DNA of 64,000 bases, from contig NZ_FREZ01000001.1 in assembly GCF_900143525.1 (NCBI RefSeq), forward strand, positions 630,445 to 694,444. The letters run 5' to 3'. Shown here one piece after another: positions 1 through 9,278 of this stretch; the first letter of the stretch is position 1; each line of letters begins with the position of its first letter. The position numbers and the translations under genes were made by a program. The stretch comes from Ruegeria sp. Alg231-54. Its GTDB lineage: Bacteria > Pseudomonadota > Alphaproteobacteria > Rhodobacterales > Rhodobacteraceae. The notes under the pieces are model-generated. The model was not told where the DNA came from and searched no databases. It saw only the letters and a list, made by a program, of their open reading frames with translations.

Positions 1-1
1 T

Positions 2-1009
2 GTCACGCTGACCGGCGATGTCGCGGCGCTTTATGTCAACATTCGTGCCTTGCAGGAGTCGCTGGCCGTGGCGCGTGACAACATCCAGTTGCAACAGGAA
101 TCTGCCGATCTGACCCAACTGCGGTTTGACAATGGCGTAACAACCGAGCTGGACGTGCAGGAATCCACGGCCTTGCTGAATAATACCAAGGCCTTGGTGC
201 CAGAGATTGAAAGTGATCTTCAACAGGCCAAAAATGCTTTGGCCGTGCTGCTGGGAACCACCCCTTCCCGCATGACCAGCCTACTAGGCAATTCCGGGCG
301 GATCCCCTCTGCACGTACGAATGTGTCCGTTGGCGTCCCCGCCGAACTTCTGCGCCGCCGTCCGGACGTTCGCGCGGCAGAGTTGGCAGCAGCCACGCAA
401 TCAGCGCAGGTCGGGATCGCTTTGGCCGACCTTTATCCGCAATTCATCCTGTCAGGTGCAATTGGCCTGCAGGCCTCGGGCGGGCAGGATTTGTTTTCAG
501 CAGGCAGCACCACCGGGCTCGCGAATGCCGGAGTGGTCTGGAACGTGCTCAACTATGGCCGGATCAAAAACAACGTCCGCGCACAAGATGCGGCCTATCA
601 GGCGTTGATCGCCAATTACCAGAACACCGTCCTGACCGCCTATTCCGAGGTTGAAAGCGCGATGGTGGCTTATGCCCAGTCACGCAAGCAAGTTGGCTTC
701 TATGAAAAAAGCGTCGCGGCGTCGCGCAAAGCGGCTGATATCGCCATCGACCAGTACCGGGACGGTATCGCAAGCTATTCGCGTATCCTGAACACCCAAA
801 CAGCCCTGCTGCGGTCTCAGGCTAATTTGATTCAGGCCCGCCAGCAGGTTTCCAGCAATCTGGTTGCGGTTTACAAGGGATTGGGAGGCGGCTGGCAGAT
901 CCGGCAGAACCAAGAATTCCTGCCAGAAACCGTTCTGGCCGAAATGGCATATCGCACGGATTGGGGCGATCTGCTGGAGAAAACCCCGACCCGCGCCAGT
1001 CTGAACTGA
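2..1009 (+). CDS. Outer membrane efflux lipoprotein, NodT/TolC family (5' end cut)
   Basis: This is the C-terminal part, about 335 residues, of an outer membrane factor that forms the exit duct of a tripartite RND-type or related efflux pump. The reading frame is open to the window edge, so the start and any lipoprotein signal lie outside. The family hallmark LLRRRPDVRAAE is present, followed by the typical repeat half with long coiled-coil helices (LDVQESTALL, then YSEVESAMVAYAQ). Its pump partners would be expected upstream, outside this window. It ends three bases before the stop of the convergent mprF gene. The family assignment is firm; the exported substrate cannot be read from the sequence. 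Confidence 0.88.
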   Translation, partial: VTLTGDVAALYVNIRALQESLAVARDNIQLQQESADLTQLRFDNGVTTELDVQESTALLNNTKALVPEIESDLQQAKNALAVLLGTTPSRMTSLLGNSGRIPSARTNVSVGVPAELLRRRPDVRAAELAAATQSAQVGIALADLYPQFILSGAIGLQASGGQDLFSAGSTTGLANAGVVWNVLNYGRIKNNVRAQDAAYQALIANYQNTVLTAYSEVESAMVAYAQSRKQVGFYEKSVAASRKAADIAIDQYRDGIASYSRILNTQTALLRSQANLIQARQQVSSNLVAVYKGLGGGWQIRQNQEFLPETVLAEMAYRTDWGDLLEKTPTRASLN

Positions 1010-1012
1010 GTG

Positions 1013-3622
1013 TTACTTCGTCAGCCCGCGCAAACCGCCTGAAATCAGGATGTTCACCTCGTACAGAATACGTGGTGTTGCCAGCCCACCGGGGCTGGCG
1101 AGGTAATTCGGGCTCCACTCCGGATCGAACTTCTGCTTGAAAGATCGCAGCCCTTCGAAGTGATAGAACTGCTCGCCGTGCTCATATACGAACCCTCCGA
1201 CGCGGTTCCAGAAAGACGCCAGTTGCCGGTTCTCAATTCCCGAAAACGGTGCCGCCCCTAGCGAGAACCAATGGAACCCCTGCTCTGCCCCCCAGGTCAT
1301 CATCTCGGCAAACAAGGCGTCCATGATAAAGTTCGACCCGTCCGGCTCATACCGCATCAGGTCCAACGACAATTCGGACTTGTTCCCGCCTTGGAAGAGG
1401 TTGGCGAATGCGACGATCTTTCCCGTATCTGCCTTCTTCAGCACCGCAAAATCGAAATAGGACAGGTATTCATCGTCAAACCCGCCCAAGGCAAAGCCCT
1501 TTTCTTCACCAGCCTTATGCTCCAGCCAGTCATCTGAAATCTTGCGCAATTCGGGCAACACAGGGCCCACTTTGTCCTTCGGTATGATCTCGAATACATA
1601 CCCATCTCGTTCGGCCCGGTTCTTGGCCTGACGGAACCGCTTTCGAGATTTGCCATCCAGCGAGAAATCTTTCAACGGCACGCGCGCGACCTCTCCGATC
1701 TTCAGAATAGACAGGCCCAGATCCAGAAACGTCGGCAGGTACTTAGTTGATACGCTGTAGAAGGCGCACAACTTGCCCTCGCGGTCGGCCATTTCGCGCA
1801 GCTGCCAGATCAGTTGCTTTCCGGCGGTTTCATCCCCAACCGGTTCCCCCTTGGTGATCAGCGCATTGCCCGTGTCGGCATATGCCAGAAATGCGTCATC
1901 GTCCGGTGAAATCAGGAATTGCTTGTCGCCGGTCAGTGAAATCTGCGACTCGGTGTCTTCGCTTTCCATGACCAGACGTTCAACAACCTCGGGGATCTCC
2001 GTTCGGACAGGTTCAGGAACCTCGCGCCCGAACAATGAATTCACGGCCACCACGCCAAGGATAACCGCCACCACAAGACTGGATCGCAAAAAGCGTGAGG
2101 CGTCACCGTTCCACGCGAACTCCCACCACAAGGCGTTCTGATATTCAACATGGGAATAGGAAAACAGGCCGACCCAAAAGACGACCAGAAGCAAGGCGAC
2201 CACGCTGACCAGCCACGGGATGTTCAGGCGGAATATCGACGCCCCGCTGACCCGGTAAAACGCGCCGCGGAACGTAGCCAGCAAGGCGATTGTGCCCAAC
2301 ATGCTGATCGCTTCGTGCGTATCGAGACCCTTGGTCAGCGATGCGACGAACCCAGCAACCATCAGCAGCATGGCCACTATCCATGCGCGGTACAGTTTGC
2401 GGAACAGGCCGCGTGAAATAAGGATCAGTAGAACGCCGACAGCGCTTCCGGCAAGATGCGAGGCTTCAACGAAGGACAAAGGCAGAAAGTCCCGCAATGC
2501 GCTAAGGTTCTCGCTGCCTGCAGGCAACGCCCCGGACACCAGCAGAATGACACCCGCCACAGCGGCAACTCCGGCCGCAACCATCGGAACAATCGGACGG
2601 ATCACGCGGTAAACCCACGTGGCCGCGCCACCGATGTGATGTCGATGCGTCAGGACCGAGGCCACCGCGATAGACAGCGTCGCAATGGCGAACGGCAGGA
2701 AGGTATAGATCAACCGATAAAGCAATAGGGCCGCGATCACGTCAGACCGACCCGACGCCCCAAGCCCGGCGATTAGAGTAGCCTCAAACGCGCCAATCCC
2801 ACCCGGGGCGTGGCTTAAAATTCCAACGGCGATGGCGCCAATGTAAACGGTGAAGAAGAACGGAAACCCGACCCCCAGATCATCCGGCATCAACACGTAC
2901 AGCGTCATGGACGCCCCAAACAGGTCACCCACAGCCGCCAGCGTCAGCAATCCCGGCAACTTGCCGCCCGGCAAATTGAAGCCCAAACCACCGGTGGCCA
3001 GTCTGCGGCCCCCCTTGGAGAGCCAAATGAACAAGGCTGCAAAACCAACAAGCAGGCACAACCCTATCACGGTTTCGACCGTGTCACTTATGGGCAGAAC
3101 CTTGGACACGCCATCCGGATGAAAGGTTAGCAACCCGCCCAGAAGCAGAATGAAACCTGACCAGAATGCGATCCACGAAGTGGCAATCACCCCCGCGACC
3201 CGCCCCAGATCAAGACCCAGAGACGCATAGATCCGATACCGGATCGCCGTGCCGGTGATGTAGGAAAACCCAAGGCAATTCGACACGGCATAGCCACAGG
3301 CGCCAGCCATGCCTGCGACAGGCAAAGGGACCTCGCCATCTGCCACACTTTGCACGGCAAACACATCGTAAAGTGAGAGAGATAAAAAGCTGACAGCCGT
3401 CCAGCACAGGGCGAAAAACATCAGTTTCCACGATGTATTCGCGACGTCGGTTTTTACATCAGCCCATTTGACGTGCGAAGACAGCTCGTGCAGGACGGTC
3501 AGGGCAATAAGCGTGACCAGAATCGGTATCGCGATCCGGACAAGGGGCTTTTCAAGAAACCCCGAAACCCGTTCGGCCAGGCGTACAGCCCAGAGTTCTT
3601 CGACATTTTCATGAGTTGCCAT
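1013..3622 (-). CDS. mprF: Bifunctional lysylphosphatidylglycerol flippase/synthetase MprF
   Basis: An 869-residue membrane protein with the full two-domain MprF layout. Roughly residues 1-520 are a long series of hydrophobic helices of the flippase type, with a cytoplasmic C-terminal DUF2156 (GNAT-like) transferase from about residue 540 to the end. Family members transfer Lys or Ala from aminoacyl-tRNA to phosphatidylglycerol and flip the product outward, which lowers the negative surface charge and raises resistance to cationic peptides. The length is normal for the two-domain form. The ATG at 3622 is the first in-frame Met and is followed directly by the expected N-terminus. It is convergent with the efflux gene and sits upstream in direction from the Lrp gene. 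Whether Lys or Ala is transferred cannot be decided here. Confidence 0.88.
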   Translation of the reverse strand: MATHENVEELWAVRLAERVSGFLEKPLVRIAIPILVTLIALTVLHELSSHVKWADVKTDVANTSWKLMFFALCWTAVSFLSLSLYDVFAVQSVADGEVPLPVAGMAGACGYAVSNCLGFSYITGTAIRYRIYASLGLDLGRVAGVIATSWIAFWSGFILLLGGLLTFHPDGVSKVLPISDTVETVIGLCLLVGFAALFIWLSKGGRRLATGGLGFNLPGGKLPGLLTLAAVGDLFGASMTLYVLMPDDLGVGFPFFFTVYIGAIAVGILSHAPGGIGAFEATLIAGLGASGRSDVIAALLLYRLIYTFLPFAIATLSIAVASVLTHRHHIGGAATWVYRVIRPIVPMVAAGVAAVAGVILLVSGALPAGSENLSALRDFLPLSFVEASHLAGSAVGVLLILISRGLFRKLYRAWIVAMLLMVAGFVASLTKGLDTHEAISMLGTIALLATFRGAFYRVSGASIFRLNIPWLVSVVALLLVVFWVGLFSYSHVEYQNALWWEFAWNGDASRFLRSSLVVAVILGVVAVNSLFGREVPEPVRTEIPEVVERLVMESEDTESQISLTGDKQFLISPDDDAFLAYADTGNALITKGEPVGDETAGKQLIWQLREMADREGKLCAFYSVSTKYLPTFLDLGLSILKIGEVARVPLKDFSLDGKSRKRFRQAKNRAERDGYVFEIIPKDKVGPVLPELRKISDDWLEHKAGEEKGFALGGFDDEYLSYFDFAVLKKADTGKIVAFANLFQGGNKSELSLDLMRYEPDGSNFIMDALFAEMMTWGAEQGFHWFSLGAAPFSGIENRQLASFWNRVGGFVYEHGEQFYHFEGLRSFKQKFDPEWSPNYLASPGGLATPRILYEVNILISGGLRGLTK

Positions 3623-3720
3623 GCTTTGTCCCTGCTCTCAGGCGCGATCACACTCTGCACGATCGAAACGCGCAAGCCAACTTTTGCACATTTTCGTTCA
3701 GGCTCAAAGCACTACGGGGG

Positions 3721-4149
3721 TCACAACCGACCTTTGCGGGTGGACAGCAGCAGGTTGGTCTCGGACTTAGTGATCCCCTCCATACGGCGAATCTGGAACA
3801 GCACCTCGTCCAGCTCGGCTAGTGTTTCGGTCCAGATTTCGGCGATCAGATCCCAGCTTCCGTTTGTGGAGTGAACAGCACGCACCTGACGCATGGCGGC
3901 AATTCGGGCCATTGTGCGCTCCGTCCCGCGGCCTTCGATTTCCAGCATCATCAAGCCGCGCACCGGGCTTTGCGCCACGTCCTGACGTGTGAGTACCGTG
4001 AACCCAACAATTTCACCGGACTGTTTGAGGCGCTGCAGGCGGCTGCGAACCGTAGTGCGCGTCACACCCAGCGTTTCGGCGAGCTCGGACAGGGACGCCC
4101 TTGCATCCCGGTGCAAGGCGCTGAGCAGCCTGCTATCCAAATCGTCCAT
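3721..4149 (-). CDS. Lrp/AsnC family transcriptional regulator
   Basis: A 142-residue one-component regulator of normal family length. It has an N-terminal AsnC-type winged helix-turn-helix (starting MDDLDSRLLSALHRDARASL) and a C-terminal RAM ligand-binding domain (WDLIAEIWTETLAELDEVLF). Lrp-type proteins bind DNA as dimers to octamers and often respond to an amino acid. It is divergent from arginase across an 86-bp intergenic region. The simplest inference is that it activates the arginine/citrulline/ornithine operon in response to one of those amino acids. No ligand specificity can be read directly. Confidence 0.9.
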   Translation of the reverse strand: MDDLDSRLLSALHRDARASLSELAETLGVTRTTVRSRLQRLKQSGEIVGFTVLTRQDVAQSPVRGLMMLEIEGRGTERTMARIAAMRQVRAVHSTNGSWDLIAEIWTETLAELDEVLFQIRRMEGITKSETNLLLSTRKGRL

Positions 4150-4235
4150 GACTGCTTCTCATTTCGTTTATCCGAATGCCATTTTGAACATTTTGCTGTC
4201 TTTTCGCAAGCCATCACGAGGGTCTAGATAGTCAT
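4150..4235. promoter_or_regulatory. Divergent promoter region, Lrp regulator / arginase
   Basis: An 86-bp AT-richer gap between two divergent starts. It must hold both promoters and, by the usual habit of Lrp-family regulators, the binding site of the adjacent regulator. I can see AT-rich, partly symmetric segments near 4158-4180 but no site I would define to the base. Confidence 0.5.
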
Positions 4236-5156
4236 ATGGATACGCAAAATGTAATATTGGTTGGCGCACCAATGGACGCAGGTAAGCGTCGTCAGGGGTG
4301 CCGCATGGGCCCGGATGCCTACCGGGTGGCCGGTCTGGAACAAGCTCTGACTGACCTCGGGCACCAGGTGTCGGATATCGGCAATGTCAGCGCCGATCCG
4401 TCAGATGTACCGGAGCATCCACACCTTGTGGCGCTGCCCGAGTGCATCGGCTGGACCAGCGCCCTGAGCCGCGCCGCACAGGATACCGCGCCGAACGGAC
4501 TGCCGATTTTTATGGGCGGCGATCACGCCTTGTCCATGGGCACAGTTGCCGGGATGGCAGCACATGCCGGCGGGATCGGGCGACCATTATTTGTGCTTTG
4601 GCTTGACGCCCATAGTGACTTTCATACACCTGACAGCACCGGCAGCGGCAACCTGCACGGCACGCCGGTTGCCTATTTCACCGGGCAACCCGGGTTTGAC
4701 GCCTTCCCTCCGCTGGCTGCGCCGATTCCAACGGACCGCGTGGGCATGATTGGTCTGCGTTCCGTGGACCCGGCTGAACGTGCACGATTGGAACAGGATC
4801 AGGCCATGCTGGCAGACATGCGCAGCATTGATGAGCACGGCATCAAGGCACCTTTGATCGCGTTCCTCGACCGAGTACGCGCAGCAAACGGTATCCTGCA
4901 CGTCTCGCTGGACGTCGACTTTCTGGACCCTTCAATTGCGCCCGCTGTTGGCACCACTGTTCCCGGTGGCGCGACCGAACGCGAAGCCCATCTGGCGATG
5001 GAACTGCTGCACGAAAGCGGCCTCGTCTGCTCGCTGGATTTGGTCGAACTGAACCCGTTCCTGGATGAACGTGGACGAACCGCAAAACTGATGGTCGATC
5101 TGGCCGCGTCCCTGTTGGGCCGCCGCATCTTCGACCGCCCGACCCGGAGTTTCTGA
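4236..5156 (+). CDS. rocF: Arginase
   Basis: A 306-residue ureohydrolase that hydrolyses L-arginine to ornithine and urea. All binuclear manganese ligands are visible: His97 in GGDH, Asp124, His126 and Asp128 in DAHSD, and Asp226 and Asp228 in SLDVDFLDP. The length matches bacterial arginases. It is first in a three-gene operon; its TGA overlaps the ATG of the CtlX-type gene at 5156, which implies translational coupling. The product ornithine is the substrate of the third gene, ornithine cyclodeaminase, so the operon leads from arginine to proline. Agmatinase is the main alternative within the superfamily, but the neighbours favour arginase. Confidence 0.9.
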   Translation: MDTQNVILVGAPMDAGKRRQGCRMGPDAYRVAGLEQALTDLGHQVSDIGNVSADPSDVPEHPHLVALPECIGWTSALSRAAQDTAPNGLPIFMGGDHALSMGTVAGMAAHAGGIGRPLFVLWLDAHSDFHTPDSTGSGNLHGTPVAYFTGQPGFDAFPPLAAPIPTDRVGMIGLRSVDPAERARLEQDQAMLADMRSIDEHGIKAPLIAFLDRVRAANGILHVSLDVDFLDPSIAPAVGTTVPGGATEREAHLAMELLHESGLVCSLDLVELNPFLDERGRTAKLMVDLAASLLGRRIFDRPTRSF

Positions 5157-6076
5157 TGAATTCCCTTCAATCTCCTTCCGCTGTCGTCATGGTTCGACCG
5201 CATGAGTTTGTGTCGAACCCAGAGACTCGCCATGACAATGCGTTTCAGACACTGGCACACCGATCCGCCGAAGCGACTTCAGCAGCCGCGCGCGAAGAAC
5301 ATGATCGCGCAGTCGAACAACTGCGCGATGCAGGCGTCACAGTTCATGTATTTGATGATCACGGCCAACAAAACACGCCGGACAGTGTCTTTCCCAACAA
5401 CTGGTTCTCGACACATCCCGGCGGACACATTGCAATCTATCCGATGTTTGTTCCGTCGCGTCGACGCGAACGTCGCACAGATGTTATCGAGTTGTTGAAA
5501 CAGGAATACCGCGTTCAGGACGTAATCGATTATTCGGGGCTGGAACAGGACGATCTCGCACTGGAAGGTACCGGAGCAATGGTTCTCGATCACGTCGGCC
5601 GCATCGCTTACACGGTCAAGTCAAACCGCGCTGATCCCGTTTTGTTGGAGCGGTTCTGCACGAACTTCAACTACGAACCCATCGCGTTCGAAGCTAGGGA
5701 CGACGCAGGCCGAGACGTTTATCACACCAATGTCCTGATGGGGATCGGCACACATTATGCACTGATCTGCCTCGACATGATCATCGATGCCGAACGCCGC
5801 GCGGCCGTGCAGGCGCGATTGGAAGAATCCGGTCGCACCGTCATCGATCTGTCCCATGACCAGATCGCAAACTTTGCTGGAAACACCATCGAGCTTAGTG
5901 GTCGTGATGGCCTCGTGCTAGCTCTTTCCAGCCGCGCCAAAGATGCGCTGACGCCCCAACAGACCGACATTATCGAAGACAGTGCCACTCTGCTTCCGTT
6001 GTCGGTTCCAACCATTGAAACAGCCGGAGGATCAGTACGTTGCATGATCGCCGGTATCCACCTTTCCCGCCGATAG
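5156..6076 (+). CDS. ctlX: CtlX-type citrulline hydrolase / arginine deiminase-related protein
   Basis: A 306-residue member of the guanidine-group-modifying superfamily. The N-terminal VMVRPHEFVSNPET motif, the PDSVFPNNW substrate-binding segment (about 75-83), Glu137 in EGTG, His190 in YHTN and a near-terminal Cys296 in GGSVRC form the expected Cys-His-Glu set of this superfamily. CtlX-family proteins are linked to citrulline use, releasing ornithine. That fits its place between arginase and ornithine cyclodeaminase, because both hydrolases would feed the same ornithine pool. The start overlaps the arginase stop. Related alternatives are dimethylarginine hydrolase or an arginine deiminase variant. 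Confidence 0.78.
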   Translation: MNSLQSPSAVVMVRPHEFVSNPETRHDNAFQTLAHRSAEATSAAAREEHDRAVEQLRDAGVTVHVFDDHGQQNTPDSVFPNNWFSTHPGGHIAIYPMFVPSRRRERRTDVIELLKQEYRVQDVIDYSGLEQDDLALEGTGAMVLDHVGRIAYTVKSNRADPVLLERFCTNFNYEPIAFEARDDAGRDVYHTNVLMGIGTHYALICLDMIIDAERRAAVQARLEESGRTVIDLSHDQIANFAGNTIELSGRDGLVLALSSRAKDALTPQQTDIIEDSATLLPLSVPTIETAGGSVRCMIAGIHLSRR

Positions 6077-6082
6077 GAGACC

Positions 6083-7126
6083 ATGATGCAACCTTCTGAC
6101 AAGGCGCTTGTGCCCTTTGTATCCGTCGACAACATGATGCGGCTGGTGCACCATATCGGGCTTGAAAAGATGATCACTCAGATCGCGGCTCAGATTGAAT
6201 CCGACTTCAAACGCTGGGAGAGCTTTGACAAGACCCCTCGCATTCCGGCGCATTCTCCCCAGGGCGTAATCGAACTGATGCCAACCTCGGATGGTGAGGC
6301 CTATGGGTTTAAATACGTCAACGGGCACCCCAAGAACACGTCCGAGGGCCTGCAGACCGTGACAGCCTTTGGCCTTCTGGCCGACGTCTATACCGGCTAC
6401 CCTACGCTTTTGACCGAGATGACGATGCTAACCGCCCTCCGCACGGCGGCAACCTCGGCCCTTGTCGGCAGTTATCTGGCACCCAATTCATCGCGTGTTA
6501 TGGCGATGATTGGGAATGGCGCTCAGTCCGAGTTCCAATGCCTGGCGTTCAAGGCCATGTGCGGGGTCGACACTGTGCGCCTTTACGATACCGATCATGC
6601 GGCCACCGAAAAATGCGCGGCAAACCTTAAAAATTCCGGTCTGACGGTGGTGCATTGCAAAACACCCGAGGACGCCATCGAAGGCGCTCAGATCATCACG
6701 ACCTGCACCGCAGATAAGAAAAACGCAACGATCCTGACCGACAACATGGTTGGACCGGGCGTCCACATCAATGCAATTGGCGGTGATTGCCCCGGCAAGA
6801 CCGAACTACACCGCGATATTTTGCTGCGTTCGGACATCTTCGTCGAATACCCGGAACAAACACGCATCGAGGGCGAAATTCAGGCTTTGGCCGAGGATCA
6901 CCCGGTGACCGAATTGTGGCAGGTCATGACCGGTCAGGCCAAGGGCCGACGCGACGACCGACAGATCACTCTGTTTGATAGTGTTGGCTTCGCGATCGAA
7001 GATTTCTCAGCCTTGCGTTACGTTCAGTCCGCCATCAAAGACACTGATTTCTTTGAACCTTTAGACATGTTGGCCGATCCGGATGATCCAAGGGATCTGT
7101 ATGGGATGCTGATGCGGGCGAGCTGA
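6083..7126 (+). CDS. ocd: Ornithine cyclodeaminase
   Basis: A 347-residue NAD-dependent enzyme of the OCD/mu-crystallin family that converts ornithine to proline and ammonia. The Rossmann motif GNGAQSEFQ lies in the middle of the protein, preceded by a substrate-binding half with MTMLTALRTAATSAL. The length is normal for true OCDs with the C-terminal extension (family about 330-360). It lies six bases after ctlX with a GGAGA ribosome site and is the last gene of the operon, followed by a clear terminator. Two adjacent ATG codons (6083 and 6086) are possible starts. Confidence 0.9.
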   Translation: MMQPSDKALVPFVSVDNMMRLVHHIGLEKMITQIAAQIESDFKRWESFDKTPRIPAHSPQGVIELMPTSDGEAYGFKYVNGHPKNTSEGLQTVTAFGLLADVYTGYPTLLTEMTMLTALRTAATSALVGSYLAPNSSRVMAMIGNGAQSEFQCLAFKAMCGVDTVRLYDTDHAATEKCAANLKNSGLTVVHCKTPEDAIEGAQIITTCTADKKNATILTDNMVGPGVHINAIGGDCPGKTELHRDILLRSDIFVEYPEQTRIEGEIQALAEDHPVTELWQVMTGQAKGRRDDRQITLFDSVGFAIEDFSALRYVQSAIKDTDFFEPLDMLADPDDPRDLYGMLMRAS

Positions 7127-7150
7127 AGAACCCGCACTTCACGTCGACTA

Positions 7151-7178
7151 GCCCCCGGTTCACCACCGGGGGCTTTTT
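7151..7178 (+). terminator. Rho-independent terminator after ocd
   Basis: A nine-base perfect stem (GCCCCCGGT, 7151-7159, pairing with ACCGGGGGC, 7165-7173) with a five-base loop, followed directly by five T. It ends the arginine operon and also lies at the 3' side of the convergent TRAP genes. Confidence 0.88.
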
Positions 7179-8582
7179 CTATCCGGCCAATGACGGCAGG
7201 TAGAGTACGATACCGGGAAACGCCACGAGCAGCGCGATCGTTACGCCGTCGGCGATGAAGAACGGCGTAACGCCCTTGAACACGTCCTGAACGCTCAAAT
7301 CCGGGCGCACCCCGGCAACGACGAAACAATTCAGGCCAATAGGAGGCGTGATCAGGCAAAACTCGGCCATTTTCACCACCAGAATACCAAACCAGATCGC
7401 ACACATCGGACCTGACATGCCAAAGGCGCTTTCGGCGGCACTGACCGTCTCACCCCCGTTCAGGGCCATGACCGCCGGGTAGACGACCGGTAATGTCAGC
7501 AACAGCATCCCAATGGCGTCCATGAACATGCCCAAGACCGCATAAGCGAGCAGGATACAGATCAGGATTAGCATCGGCGACATTTCCAACGAAGTGATCC
7601 AGTCCGAGAACGCGCCCGGAAGATCGGCAAACCCCAGAAACCGTACGTAGATCAGCACCCCCCAGATGATCGTGAAGATCATGGCCGTCAGTTTGGCGGT
7701 TTCCAGCAGCGCCGACTTCAGCTCGGGCCACCGCATTCCGTGAAATAGGGCAAAACAGAAGACGATGAAGGCACCGATAGCCCCGCCTTCGGTTGGAGTG
7801 CCCCAAGCCTTTTCTCCAAACGGGTTATAGACAAAGCAGATGATGATCAGGATCACCGCGACAATCGGAAACGCGCCCGGCAGAGACGCAAAACGCTGCT
7901 TCCAGGTGAAACCTGTTACCGGTGGACCCACGTTTTTGAACACAACCGCGATGCCAACGATCAGCAGACCGTACACAACGGCAGAGAATGCACCGGGGAT
8001 AAACCCGGCGAGCAGCAGTTTTCCCACATCCTGTTCCACGATGATCGCATAGATCACTAGGATCGCGGATGGCGGGATCAGGGACGCAAGTGTACCGCCC
8101 GCTGCGACCACTCCGGCTGCGAACTGTTTGTTGTAACCAACCTTCAGCATCTCGGGGATAGCGATCCGGGCGAACACCGCCGAAGTTGCCACCGACGCGC
8201 CGGAAACGGCGGCGAACCCGGCTGTGGCGAACACAGTCGAAACCGCGAGCCCTCCGGGCACCCACGCAACCCAACGTTTAGCGGCCTCGAACAACGCGCG
8301 AGTCAGCCCCGCATAATAGGCCAGATAACCGATCAGGATAAAGGTGGGGATCAGGCTGAGTGTATGGGCCGCAACCTTGGAATGTGGCACCTGCCCCGCC
8401 GTCTTTACCGCGACGGTTAATGCTTTGCCGAAGCGATCCGGATCGTATCCGAACTTGGCCCAGAAAATCCAAACCAGCCCAACCAGCCCCGCAAGACCCG
8501 CCGCAAAGGCCACGCGCATTCCGGTAAAAACCAGAACCAGCAGGCCACCTGTGACCCACAAGCCAATTTCAATCGAGTCCAT
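7179..8582 (-). CDS. TRAP transporter large permease subunit (DctM-like)
   Basis: A 467-residue polytopic protein of the DctM family, the ion-coupled translocation subunit of a TRAP transporter. It carries the family features PPSAILVIYAIIVEQDVGKLL in the first half and FMDAIGMLLLTLPVVYP plus TPPIGLNCFV in the second. About twelve hydrophobic segments are visible. It lies three bases after the small permease stop and is the last gene of the operon DctP-DctQ-DctM. The substrate is probably an organic acid but cannot be named. The divergent neighbour is the acetate operon. Confidence 0.92.
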   Translation of the reverse strand: MDSIEIGLWVTGGLLVLVFTGMRVAFAAGLAGLVGLVWIFWAKFGYDPDRFGKALTVAVKTAGQVPHSKVAAHTLSLIPTFILIGYLAYYAGLTRALFEAAKRWVAWVPGGLAVSTVFATAGFAAVSGASVATSAVFARIAIPEMLKVGYNKQFAAGVVAAGGTLASLIPPSAILVIYAIIVEQDVGKLLLAGFIPGAFSAVVYGLLIVGIAVVFKNVGPPVTGFTWKQRFASLPGAFPIVAVILIIICFVYNPFGEKAWGTPTEGGAIGAFIVFCFALFHGMRWPELKSALLETAKLTAMIFTIIWGVLIYVRFLGFADLPGAFSDWITSLEMSPMLILICILLAYAVLGMFMDAIGMLLLTLPVVYPAVMALNGGETVSAAESAFGMSGPMCAIWFGILVVKMAEFCLITPPIGLNCFVVAGVRPDLSVQDVFKGVTPFFIADGVTIALLVAFPGIVLYLPSLAG

Positions 8583-8585
8583 GTG

Positions 8586-9215
8586 CTAGTCCTGCCCTTC
8601 GAATTGCTCAGCCTCGGCGGCGGCTTGTGCGGCGGCGTCCTGGATCAGTGGAACCGCTACCGGGCTTTCGGCCCCTACGATCAGCGCGCGACCATATCCC
8701 CAAACCTGAAGTAACAACCGTAGGCAAAGCACCGAGAACGCCACAGGTGCCAGCAGTTTGGCCGGCCAAAGCGGGATACCGATGTCGATTGAACTGTCCC
8801 GGCTCCACATCGGCGCGCCAAAATCGAACGAGCGGTCAAAATGGGACCAACTGCCCCAGACCAAGGCCAGCATCAACACCAGGATCAGAAGGACCGAGAT
8901 TAGCTCGAACAACCAAAGCGCCCGCCCGTGCAGGCGTGAGATGACAATGTCCATCCGGATATGACCGCCATCGCGCTGAACATATGAAATGCCCAGAAAT
9001 GCAATCAGCGGCATCGCCTGTTCGATCCAGTCGACATAACCGGGCAAAGGCGCGTTAATCGCATTGCGTCCGCTGACCGAGACAACCGCCAGAACCATAA
9101 GACTGAACACGGCAAGGCCGCTGATCAGAGCCAGAAACCGCTCTAACCTTAACAACTTACGGTCCAAAGAACTCAGGAGGCTGTTGTCTTCAAGCACCGT
9201 GGCCTGTCCTGCCAT
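8586..9215 (-). CDS. TRAP transporter small permease subunit (DctQ-like)
   Basis: A 209-residue protein with four predicted membrane helices and the DctQ-type segment around GISYVQRDGGHIRMDI, in which the charged GGHIRMD turn is typical. It has a rather long C-terminal soluble tail rich in Ala and Glu after about residue 180. It partners the large permease three bases downstream. The small subunit joins the large subunit in the membrane complex. Confidence 0.9.
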   Translation of the reverse strand: MAGQATVLEDNSLLSSLDRKLLRLERFLALISGLAVFSLMVLAVVSVSGRNAINAPLPGYVDWIEQAMPLIAFLGISYVQRDGGHIRMDIVISRLHGRALWLFELISVLLILVLMLALVWGSWSHFDRSFDFGAPMWSRDSSIDIGIPLWPAKLLAPVAFSVLCLRLLLQVWGYGRALIVGAESPVAVPLIQDAAAQAAAEAEQFEGQD

Positions 9216-9244
9216 TGCGGTGTTCCCCTGTATTTTTATTGGTG

Positions 9245-9270
9245 TCCGGATGCCCCGATGAGCACCCGGA
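9245..9270 (-). other. Stem-loop between TRAP binding-protein and permease genes
   Basis: Eight-base arms (9245-9252 and 9263-9270, one G-T pair) around a ten-base loop, in the 63-base gap between the binding protein and the small permease. No U-tract follows on the minus strand, so it is more likely a 3' mRNA stabiliser or processing element than a full terminator. Such an element would leave more binding protein than permease. Confidence 0.55.
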
Positions 9271-9278
9271 TTTTGTGC

